This document shows positions 1 through 8,624 of a stretch of DNA of 52,024 nt, piece after piece (position 1 is the first letter of the stretch; each line of letters begins with the position of its first letter). The stretch is from Flavobacteriaceae bacterium (lineage in GTDB: Bacteria > Bacteroidota > Bacteroidia > Flavobacteriales > Flavobacteriaceae). Location: assembly GCA_029249225.1 (NCBI GenBank), contig JAQWHT010000125.1, forward strand, positions 1-52,024, read 5' to 3'. The notes under the pieces are model-generated. The model did no database searches. It was not told the DNA's origin and saw nothing but the letters and a program-made list of their open reading frames with translations. A program made the translations under genes and the position numbers.

Positions 1-283
1 GCAAGAAAGTTCAATTTCTGTGACCTTTGAATTCAATTATAATTTTGATCAGGACGGATTAAAGCAGTTAGAATTTGGCAGGAATGATCAATGGCAAAAA
101 GTGTCTCGTACAGCTGAGGACCTAAACGGTAAATGGCTAATGGCAGGAAGGATGACTGAAGAGGGAGAGCAAAGACGAGACACTTTTTGCCATTGATCAT
201 TCCTGCCAAATTCTAACTGCTTTAATCCGTCCTGATCAAAATTAGAATTGAATTCAAAGGTCACAGAAATTGAACTTTCTTGC
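1..283. repeat. Near-perfect inverted repeat (fold-back) at the window edge
   Basis: Bases 1-109 are the reverse complement of 175-283 (position x pairs with 284-x) with one mismatch, base 39 against 245. The 65-base centre is 110-174. Read on the plus strand from base 2, the copy encodes the same protein segment as the minus-strand gene and runs on through the centre into a plausible secreted-protein continuation (LNGKWLMAGR). The minus-strand reading of the centre gives unrelated residues. This is what a strand-switch chimera or assembly fold-back at a contig end would produce; a real inverted duplication is less likely. Confidence 0.9.
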
Positions 284-477
284 ATAGTGTAAAATCCACC
301 TCTGGTCAATATAAATTCAGCGGGTTCACTTATAAATTGTGTTTCAATAAAATAAGAGTCATCCATCAAAATACGATGTGTAATTGTTTTTTCGTTTTGC
401 TGTGTGTAATAAGTAAATACTTGTGCTTGAGCAAAAAGTAAGTTCATAATCAAAAGCACCGTTAATCTAAATTCCAT
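88..477 (-). CDS. Secreted hypothetical protein, C-terminus scrambled by fold-back
   Basis: The ATG at 477 opens a signal peptide (MEFRLTVLLIMNLLFAQAQ), so the product is exported. Roughly the first 101 residues, ending QWQKVSR, are probably genuine. From about base 174 downward the frame reads through the centre and second arm of the inverted repeat, so the last 28 or so residues are an artefact. The true continuation is probably the one read on the plus strand at 110-174, which resembles small secreted proteins common in Flavobacteriia; the rest of the gene is missing. It lies 5 bases downstream of the M20 amidohydrolase gene on the same strand, so the two are probably one operon. Function is not known. 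Confidence 0.6.
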   Translation of the reverse strand: MEFRLTVLLIMNLLFAQAQVFTYYTQQNEKTITHRILMDDSYFIETQFISEPAEFILTRGGFYTMQESSISVTFEFNSNFDQDGLKQLEFGRNDQWQKVSRLCSPSSVILPAISHLPFRSSAVRDTFCH

Positions 478-482
478 ATAAT

Positions 483-1901
483 TTAATTTCTATAGTTTAA
501 CGCGGGTTTACGATCTCCAAGCATAGGTATATATTGAAAATCTTTTCCTCTTTTCTGAATAAAATTTTCCTGAGCAGCTTTAATAATCTTTGGATTGTCA
601 ATCAATTGCATCCCAGTTAACGCCAGTGTTTTTGCAGCAATAATCATTCCTTTATTCCCTATACTAGTTCCTCCAGCAGCAACAGCTTGCCAACTATGAG
701 CTGGGGTTCCAGGAACCCATGTAGCAGCTCTTAGTCCTGCTGTAGGTACAGCAAAACTAACATCCCCCACATCTGTAGATCCTCCAGCTTTAGCACTTTC
801 ACTGTAAGGTGCCACTCCTTCAACGAATTGGACATCAAGAGGTTCCCCTAAACTTTCGGCAATTTTTTTAGCAAATACCTTTTCCTCAGCTGTATATTGG
901 TAACCTCCAATACTTTGAAGGTTTTTGTGAACCATTGGTTGTAGGACATCATTAAACAACAACTCATGGGTTCCTCCAATCATCTCGTATTCCATTTCAG
1001 TCCCTGTTCCTAAAGCAGCACCTTTGGCTGCATTTACAATTCGATCAAAAACATTAATTACCTCAGCTCTAGTTTTGTGGCGTGCATAATAATATACTTC
1101 TGCAAAATCTGGGACTACATTGGGGGCTTCACCTCCACGTGTAATTACATAGTGTATTCGGGTACTTTCTGAGACATGTTCCCTCATCATGTTTATCATG
1201 GCGTTCATAGCTTCAACAGCATCAAGCGCAGAACGACCTTTCTCAGGTGCTCCTGCAGCGTGGGCAGAAATCCCATAAAAACGAAATTTGGCGGATTTAT
1301 TTGCTAAGGCCGGACGTACACTAGCAGCATTTTTATTGTCTGCATGCCAATGGAGAACCACATCTACATCGTCGAATAAACCTGCCCGAGTCATATAAAC
1401 TTTTCCAGAGCCTCCCTCCTCTGCTGGGCATCCGTAAAATTTTACAGTTCCCGATTTCCCTTCCTTTTCAAGATAATTCTTAATAGAGATTGCAGCAGCG
1501 GCTGAAGCGGTCCCGAAGAGATGGTGGCCACATGCATGACCTGCTTTACCATTATTTGAAGATTTATAGGGAACTGCTTGCTGGGATAAACCAGGCAAAG
1601 CATCGTATTCTCCGAGTATTGCAATTACGGGTTGACCTGATCCATAACGAGCTACAAAGGCAGTTGGAATTTCTGCAACTCCAGTTTCTATCTCAAAACC
1701 CTGATCAGCTAAAGTTTTCTGTAGCAGTGCGCTACTTTGTTCTTCTTGATAACCCATCTCAGCATAGGACCATATCTGTTGAGCAATTTTAGAATAAGCC
1801 TCCCCATCATTATCAATATCTTTTAGTATTGACTTATAATTTGACTGAGCCGAGCTGACAGTAAAAATGAATAAGGAAATAATATTTAAATATAAACGCA
1901 T
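483..1901 (-). CDS. Secreted M20 family amidohydrolase (AbgB/peptidase M20D-like)
   Basis: A 472-aa metal-dependent amidohydrolase with an N-terminal signal peptide (about residues 1-19, ending SSAQS). Seen motifs: ILGEYDALPGL, the metal-binding AGHACGHH segment, AEEGGSGK, and STDVGDVSF near the C-terminus. These match the M20D/AbgB type, which cleaves aminoacyl or aminobenzoyl amides and usually uses two metal ions. Length and motif order fit a complete enzyme. Export to the periplasm suggests scavenging of amide-linked or peptide substrates; the actual substrate cannot be read from the sequence. The gene is divergent from the M16 protease pair and is followed after 5 bases by the small secreted protein gene. 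Confidence 0.88.
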   Translation of the reverse strand: MRLYLNIISLFIFTVSSAQSNYKSILKDIDNDGEAYSKIAQQIWSYAEMGYQEEQSSALLQKTLADQGFEIETGVAEIPTAFVARYGSGQPVIAILGEYDALPGLSQQAVPYKSSNNGKAGHACGHHLFGTASAAAAISIKNYLEKEGKSGTVKFYGCPAEEGGSGKVYMTRAGLFDDVDVVLHWHADNKNAASVRPALANKSAKFRFYGISAHAAGAPEKGRSALDAVEAMNAMINMMREHVSESTRIHYVITRGGEAPNVVPDFAEVYYYARHKTRAEVINVFDRIVNAAKGAALGTGTEMEYEMIGGTHELLFNDVLQPMVHKNLQSIGGYQYTAEEKVFAKKIAESLGEPLDVQFVEGVAPYSESAKAGGSTDVGDVSFAVPTAGLRAATWVPGTPAHSWQAVAAGGTSIGNKGMIIAAKTLALTGMQLIDNPKIIKAAQENFIQKRGKDFQYIPMLGDRKPALNYRN

Positions 1902-1925
1902 AACTTAAGGTTTGATAAATCATTT

Positions 1926-1933
1926 CAAATGTA
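1926..1933 (-). promoter_or_regulatory. Putative -7 box (TAcaTTTG) for the M20 gene
   Basis: On the minus strand the sequence TACATTTG matches the Bacteroidota -7 consensus TAnnTTTG, 24 bases upstream of the ATG at 1901. No convincing -33 TTTG was found. Confidence 0.5.
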
Positions 1934-2000
1934 TTAATTTAGTACGTTTAAACCTAGGATTCCTTGGTTTCAAACACCTTAACAAACTTAAAATTCTCTC

Positions 2001-3311
2001 ATGAAAAAATATTCCTCACTTCTTATGTTCATGGCCGGTTGTTTGCTTCTCAACGCACAAAAAGTGTCTTTTGAAGAATATGATCTCAGCAATGGCCTCC
2101 ACGTTATTTTACATCAGGATAAAACTGCTCCAATGGTGGTTACCTCGGTACTTTACCACGTAGGGGCTAAAAATGAAGAAAAAGAGCGAACTGGTTTTGC
2201 CCATTTTTTCGAACACTTACTTTTTGAAGGGACTAAAAATATTGAGCGTGGAGAATGGTTTAAACTAGTAACTTCAAATGGAGGAAGAAATAATGCTTAC
2301 ACAACAGACGATTTCACCTACTATTATGAAGTCTTTCCATCAAATAATCTAGAATTAGGTCTCTGGATGGAATCAGAACGTATGCTCCATCCTGTGATTA
2401 ACGAAATAGGAGTTGAAACTCAAAACGAAGTGGTGAAAGAAGAAAAAAGACTCCGATATGATAACAGCCCTTACGGAAATTGGATTTTCGAAGTTCGAAA
2501 ACACATGTTCGATAAACATCCATATAAAAATATTCCCATAGGAAAAATGGAGCATCTAGATGCCGCTACCTTGGATGAATTTATTGCCTTCAATAAAAAA
2601 TACTACATCCCTAATAATGCAGTTTTAGTAGTTGCTGGTGATTTTGAAATGGAAGCGACTAAAAAAATGGTCGCTGATTATTTCGAAGAAATTCCAAGGG
2701 GAGTTACTGTGAATTTTGAAAAAATTGAAGAAAAACCAATCACCAGTCCTAAGACTGCAGAAGCTTTTGATGTAAACATTCAAATCCCTGCACTTTTTAC
2801 TGCCTATAGAATTCCAGAAAAAACGTCAAGAGATTCGAAGGTTTTAGACATGATTTCTTCCTATCTAAGTGATGGAAACAGTTCGAAATTATACAGAAAA
2901 TTAGTAGATGAGAAAAAAATGTCTCTCCAAGTTGCAGCCTTTAACATGAGCATGGAAGACTATGGCCTCTACGTCATTCTTTCGCTACCCCTAGGAGAAA
3001 CTACTTTAACTTCAATAAGTAAGGAAATTGACGAGGAAGTTAAAAAAATTCAATCTGATCTGATCAGTGAAAAAGACTTTGAAAAACTCCTCAATAAATT
3101 TGAATCTGACTTTGTAGACTCTAATGGTTCTGTAGAAGGAATTGCAAATTCGTTAGCAGAATATTATGCTATATATGGAGACACTGAGTTGATCAATTCA
3201 GAGATTGATATTTATCGTTCAATAACACGTGAAGAGATCCGTGAGGTTGCAAATAAATATCTCAACCCAAATCAAAGACTAACCTTAAACTATCTTCCTA
3301 AATCTAATTAA
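2001..3311 (+). CDS. M16 family zinc protease, catalytic subunit
   Basis: A 436-aa pitrilysin-type protease with a signal peptide (MKKYSSLLMFMAGCLLLNAQ). It carries the inverted zinc motif HxxEH as HFFEH at residues 68-72, and the third zinc-ligand glutamate lies in the downstream VVKEEKR segment, as usual for active M16 subunits. Two M16 half-domains cover most of the protein. The next gene begins 7 bases later and encodes a second M16 protein without the zinc motif, so the two probably form an active/inactive heterodimer, as known for paired bacterial M16 proteins and mitochondrial processing peptidase. The probable location is the periplasm, degrading peptides; the substrate is unknown. 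Confidence 0.92.
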   Translation: MKKYSSLLMFMAGCLLLNAQKVSFEEYDLSNGLHVILHQDKTAPMVVTSVLYHVGAKNEEKERTGFAHFFEHLLFEGTKNIERGEWFKLVTSNGGRNNAYTTDDFTYYYEVFPSNNLELGLWMESERMLHPVINEIGVETQNEVVKEEKRLRYDNSPYGNWIFEVRKHMFDKHPYKNIPIGKMEHLDAATLDEFIAFNKKYYIPNNAVLVVAGDFEMEATKKMVADYFEEIPRGVTVNFEKIEEKPITSPKTAEAFDVNIQIPALFTAYRIPEKTSRDSKVLDMISSYLSDGNSSKLYRKLVDEKKMSLQVAAFNMSMEDYGLYVILSLPLGETTLTSISKEIDEEVKKIQSDLISEKDFEKLLNKFESDFVDSNGSVEGIANSLAEYYAIYGDTELINSEIDIYRSITREEIREVANKYLNPNQRLTLNYLPKSN

Positions 3312-3318
3312 TATCCAA

Positions 3319-5388
3319 ATGAGATCAATTATCACTTTTTGTTTTATCCTATTTTTCACTTTCTCTGTTCAAGCGCAAATAGATAGAACACAACAGCCTA
3401 AACCCGGCCCGGCACCATTAATCCAACTTGAAGATCCTGAAGAGTTTGAACTGGAAAATGGTATGACGGTTCTGTTGGTAGAGAATCATAAACTTCCCAG
3501 AGTTTCGATAAGTCTTACTATTGACCATCCACTTATAGTCGAGAGTGAAAAAGTAGGCGCAAATAGCTTATTAGGTAGCATGATGGGTAAAGGGTCTACT
3601 TCCATTTCAAAAAATGATTTTGAAGAAGAAATTGATTTTATGGGAGCTCGATTGTACTTTAATTCTAGTGGTGTTCAAGCCAGTTCTTTGAGCAGGTATT
3701 TCCCAAAAGTTTTAGAATTGATGGCAGATGCGACACTAAATCCAAATTTTGTGGAAGAAGAGTTTCAAAAAGAAAAGGAAAAGCTAATTACTGGTTTAGA
3801 AACTGCTGAAAAAGATGTAAAAACAGCAGCTAGAAGAGTTGAAAATATACTTTCGTACGGGCCAAACCACCCCTACGGAGAATACATTTCCAAAGAAAAG
3901 GTTAAAAATTTAAGCCTTGTAGATATAGAAAAAGCCTACGATTACATTTACAGTTCCCTCAATTCATATCTGGTTGTGGTTGGTGATTTTGATCCAAACC
4001 AAACCAGAAAATTGATCACAAAATATTTTGGAAATTGGAAGGCAAAAGAACAGCCTAAAATTGCTTTTAAAGATCCTACAAATGCAGAACAAACAGAAGT
4101 TGCCTTTGTAGAAATGTCAAATGCTGTACAGTCTGAAATAAGTTTTATCAACACTGTTCAACTCGATAAAAAAAGTGACGATTATTTTGCTTCATTACTG
4201 GCAAATCAAATTTTGGGAGGTGGTGGCGAAGCTCGTTTGTTTCTAAATTTAAGAGAAGATAAAGGTTTTACTTATGGAGCTTATTCAAGTCTTGGTAATT
4301 CACACAAAACAAAGGCGCGATTCAGAGCATCAACCAGTGTAAGAAATGCTGTTACCGATAGTGCTGTGGTAGAAATACTTCATGAGGTTGATAAAATTAG
4401 AAATGAATTAGTCACTGATGAAGAGTTAGATTTAGTCAAAGCTAAATACGCAGGGAATTTTATTATTTCACTTGAAAACCCAGAAACAATAGCTGATTTT
4501 ACACTCAACATCAAAACTCAGAACCTTCCTTCAAATTTTTATAAAGAGTTTTTGAAAAACATTAACAAGGTTACTAAACAGGAAGTGTTAGCAGCAGCTA
4601 ATAAATATATTTTAAGTAACAATGCAAGGATTGTAGTTACCGGTAAAGGAAGTGAAATCTTAGACGGGTTAGAAAAAATATCGCATCAGAATACACCACT
4701 TAAAGTCCGCTATTTTGACAAATGGGGAACTGAAATAAAGCGACCGGATTATTCCAAAGCAACCCCTGAGGGCATTACCTCAGCGATAGTGATTGATCAG
4801 TATTTAGAAGCAATCGGAGGTCGAAGTACGTTAGAAGGAATTCAGACAATTAAAGAAAATTCTAAAGCTGAAGTACAAGGAATGGTGCTGGAAGTTTTTG
4901 CTCAAAAAACAAATCAAAAGCAAGCCTTAACTGAGATGAAAATGATGGGCAATGTTATGCAAAAACAAGTCGTAAATAAAGATTATGCCTATATGGAGAT
5001 GCAGGGGCAGAAAATAGATATGGAAGGAGCTGTATTGGCTCAAATGCTTGATGGAGCTGCTATTTTCCCAGAATTAAATCTGGATATTAACTCAGTAGAA
5101 TTACTTGGTATTGTTGATCTAGACGGTAACAAAGCATATGAAATTAAAGTTTCTGAAGGATTAATTAATTATTATGATGTGGAAAGTCACCTAAAAGTCC
5201 AAGTCTCTCAAACCATCGAACTTATGGGTAATTCCCAAACTACCATTATTAAAATGGGCGACTATAAAGCTGTGGATGGAATTCTTTTTCCTCACAAATC
5301 GAGTATGAGTTTAGGCCCTCAAGAATTAGATTTAATTACACAGAGTATTGAATTAAATAGTACTCTAGATCCTTCAATTTTTAATTAA
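3319..5388 (+). CDS. M16 family peptidase, non-catalytic subunit with C-terminal extension
   Basis: A 689-aa protein with a signal peptide (ending VQAQ). The first ~450 residues are an M16 pair. The site that should hold HxxEH instead reads NSLLGSMMGKGS, so this subunit cannot bind zinc in the normal way. The substrate-positioning segment FTYGAYSS, typical of inactive M16 partners, is present. Residues ~490-689 form an extra domain beginning IDQYLEAIGG, which resembles lipoprotein-carrier (LolA-like) folds; that resemblance is inference. The gene is co-oriented and 7 bases behind the active subunit. Its 3' end overlaps the convergent DMT transporter gene by 15 bases, with a hairpin terminator just beyond its stop codon. 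Confidence 0.9.
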   Translation: MRSIITFCFILFFTFSVQAQIDRTQQPKPGPAPLIQLEDPEEFELENGMTVLLVENHKLPRVSISLTIDHPLIVESEKVGANSLLGSMMGKGSTSISKNDFEEEIDFMGARLYFNSSGVQASSLSRYFPKVLELMADATLNPNFVEEEFQKEKEKLITGLETAEKDVKTAARRVENILSYGPNHPYGEYISKEKVKNLSLVDIEKAYDYIYSSLNSYLVVVGDFDPNQTRKLITKYFGNWKAKEQPKIAFKDPTNAEQTEVAFVEMSNAVQSEISFINTVQLDKKSDDYFASLLANQILGGGGEARLFLNLREDKGFTYGAYSSLGNSHKTKARFRASTSVRNAVTDSAVVEILHEVDKIRNELVTDEELDLVKAKYAGNFIISLENPETIADFTLNIKTQNLPSNFYKEFLKNINKVTKQEVLAAANKYILSNNARIVVTGKGSEILDGLEKISHQNTPLKVRYFDKWGTEIKRPDYSKATPEGITSAIVIDQYLEAIGGRSTLEGIQTIKENSKAEVQGMVLEVFAQKTNQKQALTEMKMMGNVMQKQVVNKDYAYMEMQGQKIDMEGAVLAQMLDGAAIFPELNLDINSVELLGIVDLDGNKAYEIKVSEGLINYYDVESHLKVQVSQTIELMGNSQTTIIKMGDYKAVDGILFPHKSSMSLGPQELDLITQSIELNSTLDPSIFN

Positions 5389-6291
5389 ATTTTTAGAACG
5401 CTCCTTCTTTTTGGAGCGTTTTTTATCTGTAATCAAATAGACTCCGAAAAGTATCAATCCACAACCTAGCCATTGGATCAACGTGAATTGTTCTCCGTCT
5501 AAAATGCCCCAGCCAATAGCTACTATAGGAAGTAAATAGGTAATTGAAATTGAGAAAACTGGAGTTGAAATTGACACTAATTCGTTAAACATAACCTTGG
5601 CCAAAGCAGTTCCAAAAAGGGATAGAATAAAAATATAACCTAAAGAGGTACTCACTACAGATGAAACTGTAATTTCTGACCATGGGAATTCTACAAAAAT
5701 AAGTACTCCTAGAGCCGGAATAATAATTGAAACAAAATTTCCTAATGCAATTGCTAGTGCAGGGATTCCAACGAGTTTATATTTTATTAGATTTACATTT
5801 ATTGAATAGCACAAGGTTGCTGCGACGACTAAAAAGGCATATAAACTATTTACACCAGAACGAACAGTAAATTCATTTGAAACCAAAATAAGTGTCCCTC
5901 CAAAACCAACAAGAACACCTAACATTTTAATCCATTTGAATTTTGAATTAAAAAATAAAAGCCCCAAGATAAGAGTAAACAATGGGGTCATTCCATTTAA
6001 CACTGCAGCCACAGAGCTATCAATCACGGTTTCAGCAAAAGCAAACAAATAGCTGGGGAAAAACGTACCAAAAAAACCGGTAAACACAATCCATTTCCAG
6101 GCCTTTTTTGGAATTTTTTGGAGGTGTTTCCACCCAAAAAATGAAAGGATGAGAGTTGTCATCACTATTCTAATTGAGCCTAATTGAAGCGGAGTTAATC
6201 CAACTAAACCTTTCTTAATTAAAATATATGAACTCCCCCAAATCATGGAAAGTATAATAAGGTATACCCACTTTTTAATAGTAATAGTCAT
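5374..6291 (-). CDS. EamA/DMT family transporter
   Basis: A 305-aa integral membrane protein with about ten hydrophobic segments and the internal duplication of the drug/metabolite transporter superfamily (two EamA repeats, the first near residues 5-140 and the second near 150-290). An N-terminal SSYILIKKGL segment and a basic C-terminal tail (KKRSKKKERSK) are visible. Family members export metabolites or amino acids; the substrate here cannot be inferred. The final codons are shared with the terminator hairpin of the opposite M16 operon, and the last 15 bases overlap its 3' end. The gene diverges from the HMA lipoprotein gene. Confidence 0.9.
   Translation of the reverse strand: MTITIKKWVYLIILSMIWGSSYILIKKGLVGLTPLQLGSIRIVMTTLILSFFGWKHLQKIPKKAWKWIVFTGFFGTFFPSYLFAFAETVIDSSVAAVLNGMTPLFTLILGLLFFNSKFKWIKMLGVLVGFGGTLILVSNEFTVRSGVNSLYAFLVVAATLCYSINVNLIKYKLVGIPALAIALGNFVSIIIPALGVLIFVEFPWSEITVSSVVSTSLGYIFILSLFGTALAKVMFNELVSISTPVFSISITYLLPIVAIGWGILDGEQFTLIQWLGCGLILFGVYLITDKKRSKKKERSKNLIKN
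5397..5424 (+). terminator. Rho-independent terminator of the M16 operon
   Basis: Perfect 8-bp stem AACGCTCC/GGAGCGTT (5397-5404 with 5413-5420), an 8-nt T-rich loop, then six T's to 5424. It starts 8 bases after the M16 stop codon and lies within the last codons of the convergent DMT gene. Confidence 0.9.
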
Positions 6292-6330
6292 TGATACAAA
6301 ATTGCACTTTTTTAGAATGCTTATTACACT

Positions 6331-6338
6331 TATATTTG
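6331..6338 (+). promoter_or_regulatory. Putative -7 box (TATATTTG) for the HMA gene
   Basis: Exact TAnnTTTG match 16 bases before the ATG at 6355. A -33 element at normal spacing is not obvious. Confidence 0.55.
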
Positions 6339-6354
6339 TCTTTTTAAAAGAATT

Positions 6355-6738
6355 ATGAAAACACCCTTTTTTTCAAGTTTATACATACTCTTTCTTTTAT
6401 TAGTAAATTGTCAAACAAATCCTAGGCCCAAAACGATTATAGTCGATACCCCAAAGGAATCTTCAAGACAAATATCTACTGTGACTACAAAAGATTTTGC
6501 AAAAATGAAAATTGAAGGAATGACTTGTGCTATTGGGTGTGCAGCTAGTATCGAAAAAAAACTCAATCGTACCACAGGTATAGTTTCTGCTACGGTAGAC
6601 TTTGAATCAAAAACTGCGTGGGTTGCTTATGATGCCGAACACCAAACACATGAAGGTCTCATTGCTATAGTAGAATCTGTAGGTAAAACTTACAGTGTTT
6701 CTAGCATAGAAAACACAGTAAACCCCTCCGAGAAATAA
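6355..6738 (+). CDS. Heavy-metal-associated (HMA) domain lipoprotein
   Basis: A 127-aa protein whose N-terminus is hydrophobic and ends LLLVNC, so Cys20 is a likely lipidation site, although Asn at -1 is not the classic choice. Residues ~48-118 form an HMA-type ferredoxin-like domain: MKIEGMTCAIGCAASIEKKL, then a valine-rich strand and the closing VESVGKTY. The metal motif is spaced CxxxC rather than the usual CxxC; this variant recurs in Bacteroidota HMA proteins as far as I recall. A periplasm-facing metal-binding or chaperone role is the family-based inference. Its stop is one base from the stop of the convergent gldD gene. Confidence 0.85.
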   Translation: MKTPFFSSLYILFLLLVNCQTNPRPKTIIVDTPKESSRQISTVTTKDFAKMKIEGMTCAIGCAASIEKKLNRTTGIVSATVDFESKTAWVAYDAEHQTHEGLIAIVESVGKTYSVSSIENTVNPSEK

Positions 6739-6739
6739 A

Positions 6740-7291
6740 TTACTTCCATTGTAAGGATTCCATCAGGTGAATGATATCCTTCTCTAAGTATTTCACTGCA
6801 GGTAAAATCGAATCATAATTGGGTCTTGCGTAAAAATAAACCGACCCAACCAGAAAATGGTCTATACTGTCTGTAAGAAAAAACTGATATTGTGATGCTG
6901 CATTTCCTACAACTGAAAAAAGAGTTCCATATACCCTATTTACGGGGTTTACAAAAACTTTTTCTGGTATAGATTCTGCTTTGGAAATATGTTTGTAAGG
7001 AAGTTTATACGCGTCATTTAAAAGTGAATCAAGATTTTTTTCTACAGCATTATAATTGAGATAAAGGGTTGCTTTCATTTCAGGATAAACCACTTTAGAG
7101 TTGGCATTGTTTTCTGCTAAAAATACTTCTGCAAAATCATTGAATTCAAATGAAAAGCTAGGTGATTTAATGAAATATTGATAGTTAGGTTCAGGATAGT
7201 TTAAGCTTAAATATCCCCAAGGTTTTGGCTGAATGTCTGAAGAACAACCTAAAAATATAGTCAGACTGAAAAAAAAAATTCTATTGATCAT
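6740..7291 (-). CDS. gldD: Gliding motility lipoprotein GldD
   Basis: A 183-aa lipoprotein; the lipobox ends FLGC with Cys16. Recognisable GldD features are PKPWGYLSLNYPEPNY, the KATLYLNYN segment, GNAASQYQF, and the C-terminal YFYARPNYDSILPAVKYLEKDI stretch ending ESLQWK. In Flavobacterium johnsoniae GldD is required for gliding and is linked to the type IX secretion/gliding machinery; its exact role is unknown. It sits 6 bases downstream of gldE and after ssb and mutY, an order shared by many Flavobacteriia, which supports the assignment. No other gld or spr genes are in the window, so gliding itself cannot be concluded. Confidence 0.93.
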   Translation of the reverse strand: MINRIFFFSLTIFLGCSSDIQPKPWGYLSLNYPEPNYQYFIKSPSFSFEFNDFAEVFLAENNANSKVVYPEMKATLYLNYNAVEKNLDSLLNDAYKLPYKHISKAESIPEKVFVNPVNRVYGTLFSVVGNAASQYQFFLTDSIDHFLVGSVYFYARPNYDSILPAVKYLEKDIIHLMESLQWK

Positions 7292-7297
7292 AGCTGT

Positions 7298-8611
7298 CTA
7301 TTTTTTTGGAAGTTGAACTTTGACTTGTTTGATACGCATTTGATCAAGTTCCTCCAAAGTGAATACGTACCCTTCAAAATTAATTTTCTGTCCTTTTTTG
7401 GGGAATTTTTTTGCAATTTCAAGGAGTAAGCCTGCCAGCGTTTCAGAATCTCCTTTTATAGATTCAAAAATTTCTATTTCCTCAAGATCAATAACCCTAA
7501 AAAAATCTTTTAAACTAATTTTTGCTTCAAAAACAAAGGTTGTTTCATCTAATTTAGAATAGCTTAAATCCTCCTCATCAAATTCATCACTAATATCACC
7601 TACAATTTCCTCCATAATATCCTCAAGTGTGATTAATCCTGAAGTTCCTCCATATTCATCCACTACAATTGCCAAATGAATTTTTTTCTGTTGGAATTCT
7701 TTGAGCAAATCATCAAGTTTTTTGTTTTCAGGAACGTAGATTGGAGGTTTTAAGATGTCTTGCCATACAAAATTTGGATTGTCCAGATTGGGCAGCAAGT
7801 CTTTGGTGTACAATATACCTTTGATATTATCCTTCTTTTCTTGGTAAATTGGAATTCTAGAATAGCCCTGCTCTAGAATAGATGGAATAATCTCTTCAAG
7901 ACTTGAATCATCTGAAAGTGCAAACATATCCATTCGAGGACACATCACTTCTCTTGTGTCAGTATTTCCAAAATTTACAATGCCCTCCAAAATTCGTTGT
8001 TCATCTGAAGTTGTTTCATTATCTCCAGTAAGTTCCAAAGCTTGAGAAAGCTTATCGACAGAAAACTGGTTTGATTGGTCACCTAAGCGTTTTTCAAAAA
8101 AACTTGTAGTTTGACTCATCGGATAGGTTATCCAAAACAAAATATAACGGTCTAGGATTGAAATGACAGGTGCCATTTTTTTTGAGAAAAATAAAGCATT
8201 CCTGTTGGCATAAACTTTAGGTAAAATTTCTCCAAAGATTAATATCAGTGAAGTTATTATTCCAACCTCAATGAATAGTTCGAGTACAGGATTCATTTCA
8301 CCTAAAAAAGAATCGCTCAAAGAAGTAAAAACAATGACGATCGCAATATTTATGAAATTATTGGTGACCAAAATTGTAGCCAAAAGTCGTTTGGGTTTTT
8401 TTAATAATAAAATGACTCGCCCTAATGCAAAGTCAGATTCACTCTCCTCTTGATCTTCCAAAGATTTAAGTTGGAGCGAAAAAAAAGAAACTTCAGTACC
8501 CGAAATCAGAGCCGAACACAATAACAATACAGCAACAACTATCCATTGAATCCATAGCAAATTAATGACTGAAAAAAATGCACTTACTAAAGGCAAAGGG
8601 TCTGGATCCAA
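7298..8611 (-). CDS. gldE: Gliding motility-associated GldE (CNNM/CBS, CorC/HlyC family)
   Basis: A 437-aa membrane protein: about four hydrophobic segments of a CNNM domain (~residues 15-200), a tandem CBS pair (~210-330, with VVDEYGGTSGLITLEDIMEE at its end) and a CorC/HlyC transporter-associated domain (~345-435). The start is taken as TTG at 8611, giving the family-typical MDPDP N-terminus; an in-frame TAG lies only three codons upstream and no ATG fits. GldE is a hemolysin-C/CorC-like protein whose gene accompanies gldD; the family is associated with Mg2+/Co2+ transport. The gap is 13 bases to upstream ssb and 6 to gldD, consistent with one operon. Confidence 0.93.
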   Translation of the reverse strand: MDPDPLPLVSAFFSVINLLWIQWIVVAVLLLCSALISGTEVSFFSLQLKSLEDQEESESDFALGRVILLLKKPKRLLATILVTNNFINIAIVIVFTSLSDSFLGEMNPVLELFIEVGIITSLILIFGEILPKVYANRNALFFSKKMAPVISILDRYILFWITYPMSQTTSFFEKRLGDQSNQFSVDKLSQALELTGDNETTSDEQRILEGIVNFGNTDTREVMCPRMDMFALSDDSSLEEIIPSILEQGYSRIPIYQEKKDNIKGILYTKDLLPNLDNPNFVWQDILKPPIYVPENKKLDDLLKEFQQKKIHLAIVVDEYGGTSGLITLEDIMEEIVGDISDEFDEEDLSYSKLDETTFVFEAKISLKDFFRVIDLEEIEIFESIKGDSETLAGLLLEIAKKFPKKGQKINFEGYVFTLEELDQMRIKQVKVQLPKK

Positions 8612-8624
8612 TGAATGCTAACTT

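Noticed and set aside
1-283. Invertible (phase-variable) DNA element at the left edge
   Set aside because: There are no recombinase gene, no promoter between the arms and no matching gene cassette; the arms duplicate the coding sequence itself, which fits a fold-back artefact better.
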